The notes under the pieces were generated by a model, which made no database searches, was not told the DNA's origin, and was given only the letters and a program-made list of their open reading frames with translations. A stretch of 64,000 nt of DNA from Temnopleurus reevesii. Lineage: Eukaryota; Echinodermata; Echinoidea; Temnopleuroida; Temnopleuridae. Position numbers and translations under genes: made by a program. Location: positions 2,033-66,032 of the forward strand of contig BQKZ01002856.1 in assembly GCA_036244855.1 (NCBI GenBank), given 5' to 3'. Shown here in pieces: positions 40,225 to 53,118 of the stretch (position 1 is its first letter; each line of letters starts with the position of its first letter).

Positions 40225-40345
40225 GTCTCTAACATTTAACAAATTTGCGATCAATCGCACACTTTAGTACATGATTTCCCATAGACTTGCGATTGGTATC
40301 AATCGTACGATCGATTGAAAAGGCTTTGTGTTACGGGGCCCTGAA
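40225..40345 (-). mobile_element. Likely half of a MITE rich in ATCGAT palindromes
   Basis: The minus strand starts GGGCCCCGTAACACAAAG and contains CAATCGATCGTACGATTG, TGATACCAATCGCAAGTC and GCGATTGATCGC. This style of repeat is common in echinoderm and mollusc DNA as I recall. No matching left end was found. Confidence 0.45.
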
Positions 40346-41344
40346 GGTGTGAATTGTAAACTGTTTGCATGGTCTGAAGCCTGTCTGTAGACAGCTACAT
40401 AAATCACATACGGACATCAAGTAGTTTAGTTATCACAAGGGTCATGACTCATATAAACATCTCCGCGACCAATAAGAGTAGTTAGAGCAAGTTTGTTTAA
40501 ACAAGTGCTCAATTATTCACCTTTTATCATCTCAATTTAGTTTAGGTGATGTGGTTTCCCCTTCAGGGATGTTTGCAGCATCAAATGCAACTGGAAACAT
40601 TAAAGTGATACATTAATTTCGTTCGTCAATATCATGATGTTCTCTGATGTTTTGGGGATACCAGAAAAATCATAGATATATAACATATAATATGGGTAGA
40701 ACTTTTGTGAACATTACGCTGATTATGGGACAAAAATAAGCTTATTAAATTCAATAATAAAGGGTACAGTGGAACTTTAAAATAATAGCTGAAACAATTA
40801 CTTTTATCAAAATTGTTTCCCTGTATATGTCATTAATTTATCCTAATTAAAAAAAGATTTGAAACTGAAGAATCGATTCATGACAATTATTGGCAAGGGT
40901 TAATTCCGATAGAACATTTCATTTACTAATTTTGGAAAATTATTTCTTGTCTTGATTTTTGCTCCCTTTAAAGCACTCAATGACAATAGGCTTGAGGAAT
41001 TTTGAAAAACCCAGCTTCTAAATGCAGACGCTTGTTTCTCAATGGCCAGTACTGTCTATAACCTATAGGCCTATATGTCCGCAACAATTAAGACGAAAGA
41101 CTTCCAATTTCGGTATGTAAACATTAATATTTATATTCATAATTGGACGTAATTCGTTATTTCATTTATCTCATCAGCCGTGTCGGTGATCTAATCTCAA
41201 CTACCACACGAGAATGAATGCTTGGGGCTGAAGTGTGACAGGCGGTGTCGGGAGACATTTTAAAGGTCAATGCTTGGATGAAAGAGGAAAGCAATACGTT
41301 CCAAACGTCAAGTATTTTCTACCGTTTCCCTGCACTTGGGTTGA

Positions 41345-41385
41345 TTTCCCTCTCTCTTTCCTTCCTTCCTTCCTTCCCTCTTTCA
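41345..41385 (+). repeat. Pyrimidine tract (CTTC)n
   Basis: CTCTCTTTCCTTCCTTCCTT and similar. Confidence 0.8.
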
Positions 41386-41689
41386 CTCCCAACAATTAAT
41401 GTGATTATCCAGTCCGACCTTTTCAGCTTGTGGGAAAACGGGTAGTCAGTAAAGAAAAATGCTTGATTGTATACCCTCTCGTTATTTCGTCTCGCCTTGA
41501 TCTTTCATTTTGTTTCCACGTCCTATTCAGCTCAAAGACTCGTTCATGTTACTTTATTATGTTTCAGTCGGGCTGCACTTGAAGAGCTCGGTAGAAGTGG
41601 CTGTATGCCCCGAGTGCATCTTCGGTTCGTTGGGGTTCAAGCCAGGCCATTGCCCCCGCGACATCGCCAGTCGCATCTCGTTCGCTCTC

Positions 41690-41770
41690 ATCCGAGATGA
41701 GGAGAGGAGAGAGATGGGGGAGGGGGAGGAAGAGATGACGAGATGGAGAGAGGCAGAGGGCAGAAATCAA
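41690..41770 (+). repeat. Purine-rich GA tract
   Basis: About 80 bases of mostly G and A, including GGGGGAGGGGGAGG. Confidence 0.8.
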
Positions 41771-43001
41771 AATAAAAATTCACCCCGCTAAGAATATCCT
41801 GATTACACAACCCCTTAATTTCAGTCTGCCAGCTCAGAATCTGACGAGAGTACTTGGGAAATAAAGACATCCCTATCACTCAAAAGCAAGCAATCACCAT
41901 GCGACTCTTGAACGCGCGGTCGCCCCTGCAGATCAATTTCTATTGAGCGAAAGCGGAGAGGAGTAGATTTTCATATATATTTAGTCTATGCAATCAGCGG
42001 GTCCTATCAAAGTGATTTATTGTTTGCCTTTCAAAATTGTCCACCTTTTAACCACGATCCACCTCTGACATTATTTGCTACCTGTGTGGATTATTAGAAT
42101 GACATTTGGCGCATCGGGTCATTTATCAGTTTTAATTCGACTTCGATTGCAGACCGGAGATGAGGGGATGAATATAATACAGGGGTAGATTATGGGGGAG
42201 GGGTATAGTTTGAACGATAAATGAATTGGAAAAGGGAGAAAGAATTTGGCATGCAACTGGGAATGTGATATTATACACATGCACATTCATGCAAATATGT
42301 GATTCATTAATGACAAGTTGAATAAAATATTTACCAATTAAAGGAGTTGTGGCTATTTTTAGACTCTAGAAATTAAGAAAAATATCGCAATTGTGTTGCA
42401 AATGACCGGTGATGGCCAAATATCCGCTCCCTCGAAATGAGTTCACATCTTCTTTTGATTGCGGTATGCGTGTTTTGTTTTGTTTTTGTTTGGACATTAC
42501 ACGCGATCTCACTAATTGTTTAAACTGTATGTCCATTAACACATTTGCTTTATATGAAATAGCAACATAATTTGTACAGTATGCTATTTCAAATTTAAAA
42601 GTCCAGAATTTCTCTAAAAATGGTTAGAACATCCATCCATAAACGACATTTAATTACCGAGTAAACATAAACAGAAGATCTATTTCATGTATCAGGTCTT
42701 GATTCAGGCGTTGGCTCATATAGAATTTGTATATTTTCACATTTGGGTTAGGGTTGATGACTTATCTCATGCAAAACAATTCATTTTTCAGACGAGAATC
42801 AGGGTATGCTTTTATATGTTTGACCATAGACATACCTGTCTATGGTTTGACCAACACTTTATAAACATAACACACACTTTTGTTTTGGGAACTAAAATGG
42901 AAAGGAGAGGGAGGAGAGGAAATAACAACATGCATTGGGGATACATTACACATGTGTATGAGATAATGAAGAAGCTTGTGTCGTTGTGCATATAAACTCA
43001 C

Positions 43002-43517
43002 CTGACGTAAAGAGTACAATTGCTTTGATACAGCTATACTCCGCCGAGTCCACGTGTAATGCTTTCAGTTTTTCAACTTGTTCCTGGAATATACGAATAT
43101 GGTCCATGAAAGCAACAACTCGGTCGGCCGACATCGGGCTGGCGTGGAGTCCTGACGCGGCGAGGAGCGGGGCGACGTGGAGGGGCATCGAACACTGCGA
43201 CGCGTTGAGGACGAAGAGCTCGCTCCAGCACATCCGAAGCAGCGCGACCTGGTCGGTGACTTGGAGGTCGGGGAAGAAAGGGATGTTCCGTGCCCATTCG
43301 ACCGCGCTGAAGAGGAGCCGGGCGGCGAGCTCGCAGATGTTATCGATGCCCATCACCGAGTTGGTCTGCATGCACTGGGCGTAGCGCGATGTCGGGTAGG
43401 GCTCGGCTCGGAGCAGTAACGAAATGTAACCGGAGAGGAATGTATGTCCTTCGAAGCGACCATCAAGGTATTGACCAGGTCCGGGTTGGGTCGGTGGCAT
43501 GCGACCTCGCTGGACAG
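43002..43517 (-). CDS. NR2F: COUP-TF coding exon B: hinge and most of the ligand-binding domain
   Basis: Completes Ala211 and encodes residues 212-382 plus one base of codon 383. It starts [10 protein letters not shown], the usual COUP-TF sequence just after the DNA-binding domain. A short variable hinge (about 222-237) follows, then [18 protein letters not shown]. The nuclear-receptor signature of helices 3-5 is clear at residues 280-307 (FSAVEWARN, then [10 protein letters not shown]). Nearly invariant COUP-TF blocks follow: [20 protein letters not shown] and [16 protein letters not shown]. The acceptor is TTCTTCTCATTACAG ending at 43518. The donor is TCA-G followed by GTGAGTTTAT at 43001. 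Open reading upstream of the acceptor is low-complexity Leu-rich translation of an ATT repeat and is intronic. The domain mediates dimerisation (including with RXR) and co-repressor binding. Confidence 0.96.
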
Positions 43518-43540
43518 CTGTAATGAGAAGAAGAAATGAT

Positions 43541-43620
43541 ACCGATAGTAGTAATACTAATAATGATAACAATAATACTAATAATAATATGATTAATAAT
43601 AATAGTAATATTAATTGCAA
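43541..43620 (+). repeat. (AAT)n-like microsatellite just before the exon B acceptor
   Basis: Degenerate AAT/TAA repeats. On the gene strand they give the ATT-rich tract that runs into TTCTTCTTCTCATTACAG. Confidence 0.85.
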
Positions 43621-45104
43621 TACAAAGAGAGAGAAAACGTCACAAACTCTCGTGTGATGTTATACAGGAGATAGTATTTTTAAGATCGTGTAAATACAGG
43701 TCAGATGGTAGACTGATCCATCACCTTTGAGTGAAGAAAATACCCAAACAAACAAAACACACAATAATTTCCAAAAGAACATTAATTTGGTAATGCCAAA
43801 AGCTTCTTTAAGTACAAGTATATGATTGAAAGAAACAAACAAACATATATTCTTCAATTATTTAAGCTTTATTTTTTCCCCGTCAAATTTGGTATTACCG
43901 GGATATTTTCACCCCACTTTGGGCTTGGGAAGGAGTTATATTGTGCACCATTGTGACCTGCATTGATTTTTTAAAAACAATTTTGTCGAGACGTACTCTT
44001 TAAAATCAATTTTATATTCTCCAAGCTTTCCTGACCTTTAAATAGAACAGGGAAGAAAAGTGTGAAAAAAGACATCCACTTTTACCACAAATTGTAGGGC
44101 TGCAATATTGTACAAGGGCTTTAACAAATTTCAAATTTGACCACAATTTCCAGACCACATTTAAAATGTCGAGACCAGAAGAGGGTTGGGATTACCACAT
44201 CCTCCCCTCAAAATCCAGGTCAGTAATTAACGGTTTTCATATACTTTTGCTAGTGTAATATCGTCATATAGTTTACACAGATTATTCCCCGATTTGCTGG
44301 TTTATTCCACACCACCCATTATTATTTTTCTAGTTCGTTGCGTTTCATACATCTGGGTATTCTATCCCAGTTCGAAACAGACGGGGTTCTCGTTGATGTG
44401 AGACCTGTGATGATCACGATTACATGTACGAGAAAATCGCTAGGTCAGCACACGTCAGCCTGAGAAAAAAAGAAGTCGGCTAGACAAGTTTTTTATCATC
44501 CGACTAACTGTAGGGAAGCCATGGACCATACGGGGAAGCCATTACAGCGCAGATAGAGGGAGGATTTTACGCTTAGTGTTCGCGCCATTATGGATCGAGA
44601 AAAGAAAAGGAGCTGATTTTGCAGTACAGTTTACCGTGGTTTGTTTTAGGTATTATGCCGTTGATACTAAAATATGATGTCCCATGTTAAATTGTCGTTG
44701 AAGAGAACTATAGGCCTACTGGAACATGTAATATACAGTTGAAGACAATGTATGAAGATATTGATGAAACAGCAGCGTAGAAGATTTAACTTTACTTGTC
44801 CGCTTTACGGACAGTGGATGCAGTACTTGGGTCCAAATTCATCAAAAAAAATAGAGGGCACCTGCTTGTAATTGACAATTGCACTAAGATATGCTGTCCT
44901 GTTTTGGTGGCTATGAATTCGGAAAAGCGAGATTCATTAATAAATACAAGGAGTTGATGCATATTTTATAAGAGACCAGCTATACCATTACCATGAACCA
45001 TGAGGGTAGGAATATATCTCCATGAAAGAACTTATCAGCTACCCCGCCCATGTTCCCACCCTCCTGATGCTGGTAGTCATAACACTCTGGATGTTCCTGT
45101 AAAC

Positions 45105-45146
45105 TGACCTAAGGTCACCAGACTACAGTTGACCTCAGAGTGACCT
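45105..45146. promoter_or_regulatory. Four AGGTCA half-sites: ER1 plus perfect DR5
   Basis: TGACCTAAGGTCA at 45105-45117 is an everted pair with one spacer base. At 45130-45146 the minus strand reads AGGTCACTCTGAGGTCA, two perfect half-sites in direct repeat with five spacer bases, the classical RAR/RXR response-element arrangement. All four hexamers are exact. The cluster lies in intron 1 of the COUP-TF gene. Confidence 0.6.
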
Positions 45147-45478
45147 CAAAACTCTTTTTCCTCACCTCACGATGTCACCCTGTCAAAATGATTCATGTCT
45201 TCTTGATAAATAATCGTTCGTTTGCTTACACCAACATGCTTTACACATGCACGAGTCATGCAGTGTACAGCAACCAATATAATATGTTGTCTCTCTTTTA
45301 TCAGTTAAAATATGGATGCAGAATTGGGCAAAAGTTTATGATAAACTAAATTGTTGAAAACCATATATTTTGAACCTATAAACAAACTGCATTTGAAGAA
45401 AAAAAGGGGGACAAATCCAGCTGAATGAGCTGGATCCTGTATCAGAAAAGATGTAATTAACCCTTCCCATAAATATTA

Positions 45479-45519
45479 ATCGTAAGTCTATGGCAAAGTA
45501 TGTACCATAGAGTTACGAT
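45479..45519. repeat. 15-bp hairpin with one mismatch and 11-base loop
   Basis: ATCGTAAGTCTATGG and CCATAGAGTTACGAT form the arms. ATCGTA words recur nearby (about 45534), suggesting a MITE remnant. Confidence 0.75.
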
Positions 45520-47353
45520 GGATTGCAAAATTAATCGTATCTCTTTACGTTTTAAGGGGGCCCCTAAAGTGAGATTCTGGCCCTTCCTGATTCAACAAAG
45601 CCAACAAGTTATCTTCTTTCTTTCAAAATCTATTTAATATGATCAATGCTGAAGCCAGAGCATATTCCTACAACTACTAGAAGTTTCATATTAGGAAAAA
45701 TGATCAGTTTGCATTTGAATGCGATTGTCAAAAATATTATTTCCCCATTATATTTCCGAGGAGACCTAGATGCGCTGATTAATACATTTCGTTTATCGAC
45801 ATTGACAATCTATTCTACTGTTGTGAATGGGGTATTATAGTTCAGAAATCGGGGACGCATATCGACACGTAAACTCGTCAGTGACCATTGAAAACTACAT
45901 TTCTATAGATAGCAGATATACACAAGATATATATTATCAATCCCTGTCATTCATATATACATGTATCTGCATTTAAATTATAATCTGGGCACTTCAAGCG
46001 ACAATCTCTTTTCAATTTGTCTTTTTATTTTTTCCTCATTTTCACTACGGCCCAAGCTGTCTTTATGTGGGGTTTTTAGCATCTCGACTGTGATTCATAA
46101 TAGTTGTCTGCATTTAGCGAGTCTATTCCCACATTCCCTTTTATCCCCTCTCTGTCAATAAATTATGAGTGACAAAGATCAAGAAAATGCTGTACTTTGA
46201 ATCACACCTCTTGAATGGAAAATGGGTCAATATCACAATGCCCGAGTCGATGTCATATCGTTACAGGACAAAATACATGCATGATTCTCTCTCTCTCTAC
46301 CCATCTCCCCCCTACAAGTTCATCTCTTGTGCTCGCCTGGATGAGAATTAGGCTAGATAAAGAGCGCTTCGATTGTCTGGACCAGCCTCAGAATGCAGCT
46401 GAATTGATACGTGTCCCAGATAGCACACCTGACCTATAATTGTCGTTTTACATGATGCATGTTTGTGCTTTTCCACATGATTTATTTAACGCGGACAATT
46501 ACCGAGTCTTGTATCGCGCTAATTTTTCCGTTCGTTTGATGAGCATAGTACCTGGTGACCTGCGCTTTGAATAAGGGTAAAGCTGGGCTTACGATAAATG
46601 GGTCATCATAATTGTATTCTGCACATGGCCTTACTTATCTTAAGCATATAGAAGGCTTACAGTACAACGTGGTATGGGAACGATGCTTCGAAGCAAACCA
46701 AAAATTCACTTGTACATATTCACGAACGCGCATGTGAAGCATGCTTTCCGTACTACAGCTGCGTACGATTAAAAATGGTTCACAAAATACATGATACAGG
46801 CCTAATTTACATCGCATCATCGTCTGAAGAACAGAAACGTGAAAAGGGATCGTAAATGTTGGTTCCTGTATAGCAGATTTTCCCTAAATCCAAACCACAG
46901 ATGCCGAATTCAAGTTATGTAAGTCTAATAGGCACGATAGCGGCCACAGTTTTCTTTCATTTTCGATTTTAACATAATGATAAACTGCCAAACAAGTTTT
47001 TGCCACAGATTTCAGATTGTACGGCGACAAGCACTTGTTTTAAAAAGGCTCGTTCTGAAGAGCCGTAATTGCTGACCTTGGTTATTTTTTTTTTTTGCCA
47101 ACTGTGGAGCAAAACAGGTGGACTTGTCACAATCTGATACGAACTATGTCAATCCGAGAGAAACTCCTTAAGGATGGATTTGAAAGGATTACCCAAAACC
47201 TCCCCATTACCATCGCAGATTAGTGCAACTTTTCACTAGACTGTTGGACTCTTACGAGACTGAAATTCACAAATCAATTAGATATAGAACGTAGGTCCAT
47301 GGAAGGTACAATCTCCCCATACACTCCATACATGATCTGCACAGAACTTTACT

Positions 47354-47527
47354 GGGGTGTTGCTCAAAAGTTGCAATTGATCGCAAATTGCAGTTGATCA
47401 GAACGCGCCAATCAAAATCATTGTTTCACGCGCGTCTTGTTAAATGCGCATACCGTGCGCGAATGAAAATGCGCGTTACACTTCGCAAAGTTGCAGTTGA
47501 TTTGCAGTTGATTTTGAGCAACACCCC
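47354..47527. mobile_element. MITE with 16-base inverted ends
   Basis: GGGGTGTTGCTCAAAA at 47354 is matched by its exact complement ending at 47527. Inside, TTGCA(A/G)TTGAT occurs several times in the same orientation near both ends. TTA stands near both borders, but a clean target duplication is not certain. The centre is rich in GCGCG/CGCGC. Confidence 0.75.
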
Positions 47528-48729
47528 TTATGTCTGATAATACACACTGGGTATGCCATATAATATTTCGTGTCGATTTATTTATGCTGCATGAGGTTGT
47601 TCGATTCATAATCAGCTACAGTCATTTTCCAGTCACGCTCTTCTGCGTTTGAATCGCCTGTCTATTCTTTGACCCATGCCGACATTTATTATCTTCTGGC
47701 TGCCTACTTTCGGGGAAAACAAAGTCAACTACAGGGCCTATACCAAAGGTTATGAGCGCATTATTATTACTATCAAGATATACTGCGAAATGGGACCGTC
47801 CCTTCTACAGAGAATATTTTAAAAAGCGAAACCTTTCATACATGAGAGGAATGGTTGCCGAGCTCCAACGGCTAAAGTGCACTGTGACGAAACTTGCAAT
47901 AAACATTGCTCACCTAAAGTCACATAGGTTTGGGAGTGTGTTAATACAGGAAGGGCTTTGGGAAGGATTGCCATTCTAAAGGGGATGGTTAGGCACCTCC
48001 ACCAGGGACTGTTGACCATCGAAATGGGTCTGGTATCAACTTGTCAAAGTTTGTTTGTGCGATGTGACGCGCACTTTAGAAAGGATGAGGAACAAAGCTG
48101 AGAAGCAGCAGAGAGAGAGAGAAAGCGCCATGCGTGCCTTGTCAGCGATGTACATGTATGTGTGGTGATAATGGAAGGACCAAGTAAAATCATGAAAATG
48201 CCAACCCAAAGTGGCTCCAGTCACCATCAAAACTGATCTCCATGTTAAAAATTCATAGGAAGGTCGTGCTGTAACACGAAAGACTTCGGGGCAACTGGAA
48301 AAATCCTTTGCAAAATTAAACATGTTCGCCATTTTTAAATGGAAATCATAATCATGCTTCGGCGTGATTTGATGTTTGAGATAAAAATGGAAGATGATAA
48401 AATGTACAGAATGTTAATTTTGCCCAAAAGACATTTCCCTGTCTTGTTTCCCTACATCTACTGACGCATGGCGTAGACCGTATGATATTTTTACTTTTTT
48501 TATTGGGGAGGGAGAGGGGGTACATCAAATGGTCTGATTCAAAGATGTATTCAGTTTGGTAATGTTCTTAAACCCCTCCCCACTCTTGTTATGCAAGTCC
48601 CAAACTGTGAGCAAAAAATGAATGAAATGTTATAACGATTTATATGATGTTCTACTTTAAATAAATCTATTCTAGCCAGTGTTAATTTTCTTTTTAGTAT
48701 GAAATAGGGCAAGGTATTAATTCACATAC

Positions 48730-48786
48730 CTTGGCCCTCGGATAGATGTAGATCCCATGGGTGATTGGATACAGTGTTTCTGCCTG
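48730..48786 (-). other. Candidate phase-1 cassette exon in COUP-TF intron 1
   Basis: The minus strand shows a tandem GAG/CAG acceptor (exon start 48786 or 48783) and a good donor CCAAG/GTATGTG at 48730/48729. Length is 57 or 54 bases, both multiples of three. In the only frame compatible with exons A and B it is open and would insert 19 or 18 residues (GRNTVSNHPWDLHLSEGQ for the shorter form) between MRRE and AVQRG, just after the DNA-binding domain. As I recall, unverified, a sea urchin COUP-TF variant carries a short insertion near this point. The pyrimidine tract is mediocre, and an out-of-phase frame reads equally well. Confidence 0.3.
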
Positions 48787-51118
48787 CTCAGCGTCCCCGG
48801 GAATAGAACCACCATATGAAAATAAGAACAGGAGACACTTGAAAGTAAACTTTGAATTTGGTATTTTTTCATTCCCCTAAGCGCCAAAAGTGGGTTTCTG
48901 AGTTTGGTAATAGCAAAGATAGTTTCACTTCTTTATCTCTTTGGTAACACGGTGTGTTCGAGTGTTTATGTTCGTGCGTGTGCGTACCGTCTATATAAGT
49001 TCGTGAATTTAGCGAAGTACATGTATTTCCAAAGACTTATGACACATAGACGTTCAAACTTACACCAATGTTCCTTTGATGCAATGTGACTTAGACTAGA
49101 CTATCCACTATTCAATTGTTCTAATTTAAATGCATTTAGAGGGAGATAGAGAGCCCCCCCCCCCAATTGATCATATCTACTCATTCATTGCCATGACAAA
49201 ATGTCTTCTTGACATTAAAAAAATCTCAGTAAAATCGAAAACTACAATAAACTTCTTACCATGGAAAAAATAAAGTCTTTATCTGGCAAAATTTATATGG
49301 AATGGACCCGCTGTGCCTGTTGCATTAACTGTTTTTTTTTATAACCATCATTTAAAAAAACGTTTCTGCCACAGTCTGTTACACAAGGAAAAACTATGCC
49401 AAAAATGGTCGCATAGTTTTTCACGGCACAGAGTTTTATGCTATCGAGCCCAGTTTTTGATGTCATTTTTCCAATTTTACTTATATTTTTTTAGTCTTGG
49501 TTTTCTGTGCATGCAAAGGGTATAGATTTTTAATATCGTCGAAAGTGGTTGGTTGTATTTGTTGTGTTACCAGTATAAAATGATAAATTGAAGAAAAAAA
49601 TCGGAAATATGACTTTTCGCAATGAAGTAGGCCTGAACGTAAGTCATGATGCAGACGAAACAACAAAATTACTGCAAAGATCATGCTCAGGGCATCTTTC
49701 ATAATAAAAGAATTGTCTTTTGATGAAAATCATACTTTATTCAAAAGTATCTGTGCAACACAATTTCAACCAAAGAGGGCATTGCGCAAAACTTGTTTTA
49801 TACGAGTGTACCTTTAAAGATTTGTCATTGGCAAGGTATTTGGGGCATCGTTTGCCAATCGCTTCAAGATTTGCGGTTACATTACCAGTAAAATGGAGGG
49901 CGTTCCAAGGTTTCTGTGGAGGTTTACTGCTGGCATCAACCATACGTTTTTACTGTGATACTCATTTTACATAAACTACGGGGCGTGGCTCCCCACACAG
50001 GTGGATAAAAGAGCTGTATATGAATTCCATTAGAAAGAATTAGAAAGAGTGCGATAGGATCAAGATTTCTGAATATTCTGCCGAGAAAAATTACATGCAC
50101 GATTAAAGAAATACCTATACCTATTCAAAACGTTTATTTCTTTAAAAGAAATAGACCCGCCTTTTCCGTAAAAATGGTCTTACTCTTACTCTGAAAATAA
50201 ATAGATAGATATCTTAGGTCAGTTTGACGCCAGTCATTCGGAGTTGTCTGCTGGTATTTCATCTATTAAAATAATGAAAAATATTGGATATAAATCTAAG
50301 TTGCTTGCACCGTTTTCGTGGCGCCTAAGTTGATTTTTCACTAAATACCTGTATTGCAGTTTTAATATGACTGCAAAATGTATTAAAGGAATGCTAGATC
50401 CTATTCCTTACATTTTACAATCTATTATAACCTTGACTCACGATTAGATTAAGGTTAGCAATATTTTACGGCTCATTAAAACCAGTGAACCCGCAGTAAC
50501 ATTTGAAATTCCTCTAAAGCGAAATATTTAACAATGACATCAAAGGCCCTCACTGGAGAGTGTGAAATCGAACGTGAACCCAATGCCAAATATAAATAGA
50601 ATTGTTCCTGTTCTCTAAGTTGATTGAGGTCCATATCTTAAAGAGCACGTATTTTGAATACGTGTCCATAAGTTTAATCTTAAAACTCTAACTTCTTAAT
50701 ATTTCGTCAGAATGTAGTAAACTATTTTCACTTAAATTTATATTATATTTTTACGAAAAATTTCAAATTTTCAGTAGGCCTACGCATTTCAAATCTATTT
50801 CCTACACACTTAAACTACATTTAAATTACACCATCTCGTAGAGATGGGTTTTCTTCATATTGTAGCTTTAAATTTCCCTTTAAAACATTCTCCTTTTGGA
50901 CCTCTATATCTGTTTCAACGACCTGCGCTTTCCTAGGCAGATACAGCTTTTCCGTGAGTCGTCATATTTGTGTAAGATGTCAACGTACTGTTAGGTATAC
51001 ACAGACCATGCCCTTGAACCCTACATAACGATTCATCTCGATAGAAAAATTGAGGTGAAAAAAGAAGTACTGTCAATAAAAGAGAGCAAATCAACAGTCA
51101 TACCGCATTTGCAGATTT

Positions 51119-51315
51119 ATAAACTAGAGCGGGGGGTCGGGGTTGGGATGCTCGAGGAAGAGAAAGGCAAAGAGAGAAGAGCGAAGGGAGAACGAAAGCG
51201 AGAGAATGTAGAGTGAGTCAGCAGTGGAAGGATGTGGGGAGGGAGGGAAACCGCGAGATGGAGACTGAAAGAGAGAGAGAGAGAGAGAGAGAGACGAGTG
51301 GGGGAGGAGGGTGGG
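51119..51315 (+). repeat. Purine-rich GA tract with (AG)n core
   Basis: Almost pure A/G for about 195 bases, with (GA)n at 51270-51293. Lies about 0.7 kb from exon A inside intron 1. Confidence 0.85.
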
Positions 51316-51960
51316 TGGGGTTCGTGAAGAACGAAATTAAATACCCCTAACAGTGTAGCGTACCGCCTCGCCTGTACATATTGACAGACGATGATGATAT
51401 TTGACGTGTACCAATTTGTGGCCTTGTGAATCTACGAATCTGAAAAGTCTGGAATATTTTTTTTCTGGCTGGAAGGTGCTCCGCTAAGATTGCAGGTTTT
51501 TACTGACTATTTATGTGTCCATCATTCAATGCTTTCGCACAGGTGTGTCAGCACAGGTTGTTTTTAGTTTCGTGTACCCCGCCCTTCCCTTCACCCATCT
51601 CGGCGACGGTGGTAATAAATTCCTTGGATTTCCCGCCCATTCTCAAATACTTCAATCAAAATCATTGTATATAAATTGATTTTAATGAACGTCGCAAGGA
51701 AACTTACTAGAGACGAAGACCACATTTATTAAAATGTATACCTGTACGTATTGGGATTATACATCTAGTTCCATATTTAAAGGTAATACATATTTTTCTT
51801 ATTTGAAGTTGGGGTTTAGCAAATGCATGTACAAATTTCGTCACCCGCTCCTCTATCTTCATCAAGGAGTTGGATATAAAATGGCGTTTGGATTGGGTGT
51901 TTGGGTGTATAAGCTTGGGCAAAGCTCTATATAATGTTTTAAATATTTATATGGTCATTA

Positions 51961-52716
<756 letters not shown>

Positions 52717-52900
52717 CTATGCATCACACTTTTCCACCACAAAACTTTATAACTCCAGAAGTGGCAGACGATAAGATTGATAGAATGTGACATTGACGAT
52801 AAAATCTCCCGCGCGCGATGGTCTGCTGCGGTAAAGCGATGTTTGGATTCCTGAGAAGTTTCGACTTCGCGGGTCAATCATGAGGGCAGGGTCGGCTCAC

Positions 52901-53095
52901 CTAGCGGGGAGTGATGGCACGACCTGATGCACTAACATCTAACCTCCGACTGCCAACCTGAAGCGCGAGAGCAAGAGAGGTGAGCCAGTGAGCCCCGTAT
53001 AGACTCGCCTGCTCAGCAGAGCGGAGTAATCGCAGCTAAACGGGGGCGTGAGCTCTTGTCTGTGTATGTGAACTTTGACACTAGCGCTCAAACTC
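52901..53095 (-). other. Candidate non-coding first exon of COUP-TF
   Basis: Inferred. The donor CGCTAG/GTGAGCC sits at 52901/52900, and the acceptor at 52662 would remove an intron of 239 bases. The stretch is GC-richer than its flanks and about 30 bases downstream of a TATAAGG box. An alternative donor is TTCAG/GTTGGC near 52957. The 5' limit is only the position expected from the TATA box. Confidence 0.4.
53069..53081 (-). promoter_or_regulatory. DR1 / COUP-element-like site at the presumed first exon
   Basis: The minus strand reads GTGTCAAAGTTCA, two AGGTCA-like halves spaced by one base. It differs at one position from the ovalbumin COUP element GTGTCAAAGGTCA as I remember it. It lies about 15-30 bases downstream of the predicted transcription start. 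Confidence 0.45.
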
Positions 53096-53118
53096 CCTCG
53101 TTACCATGACACCCGCTG

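Noticed and set aside
43073..43419. ORFs antisense or frame-shifted to COUP-TF exon B (and similar ones over exons A and C)
   Set aside because: Shadow frames of a GC-rich conserved coding exon.
43518..43620. Leu/Ile-rich N-terminal extension of the exon B reading frame
   Set aside because: It is translated ATT repeat upstream of a good CATTACAG acceptor; the protein family resumes exactly at the acceptor.
47877..47980. Exon-like block on the minus strand with acceptor CCCCTTTAG and donor TTTAG/GTGAGC
   Set aside because: It is 62 bases, not a multiple of three, and has an in-frame TAA in the COUP-TF frame; at best a poison exon, with no further support.
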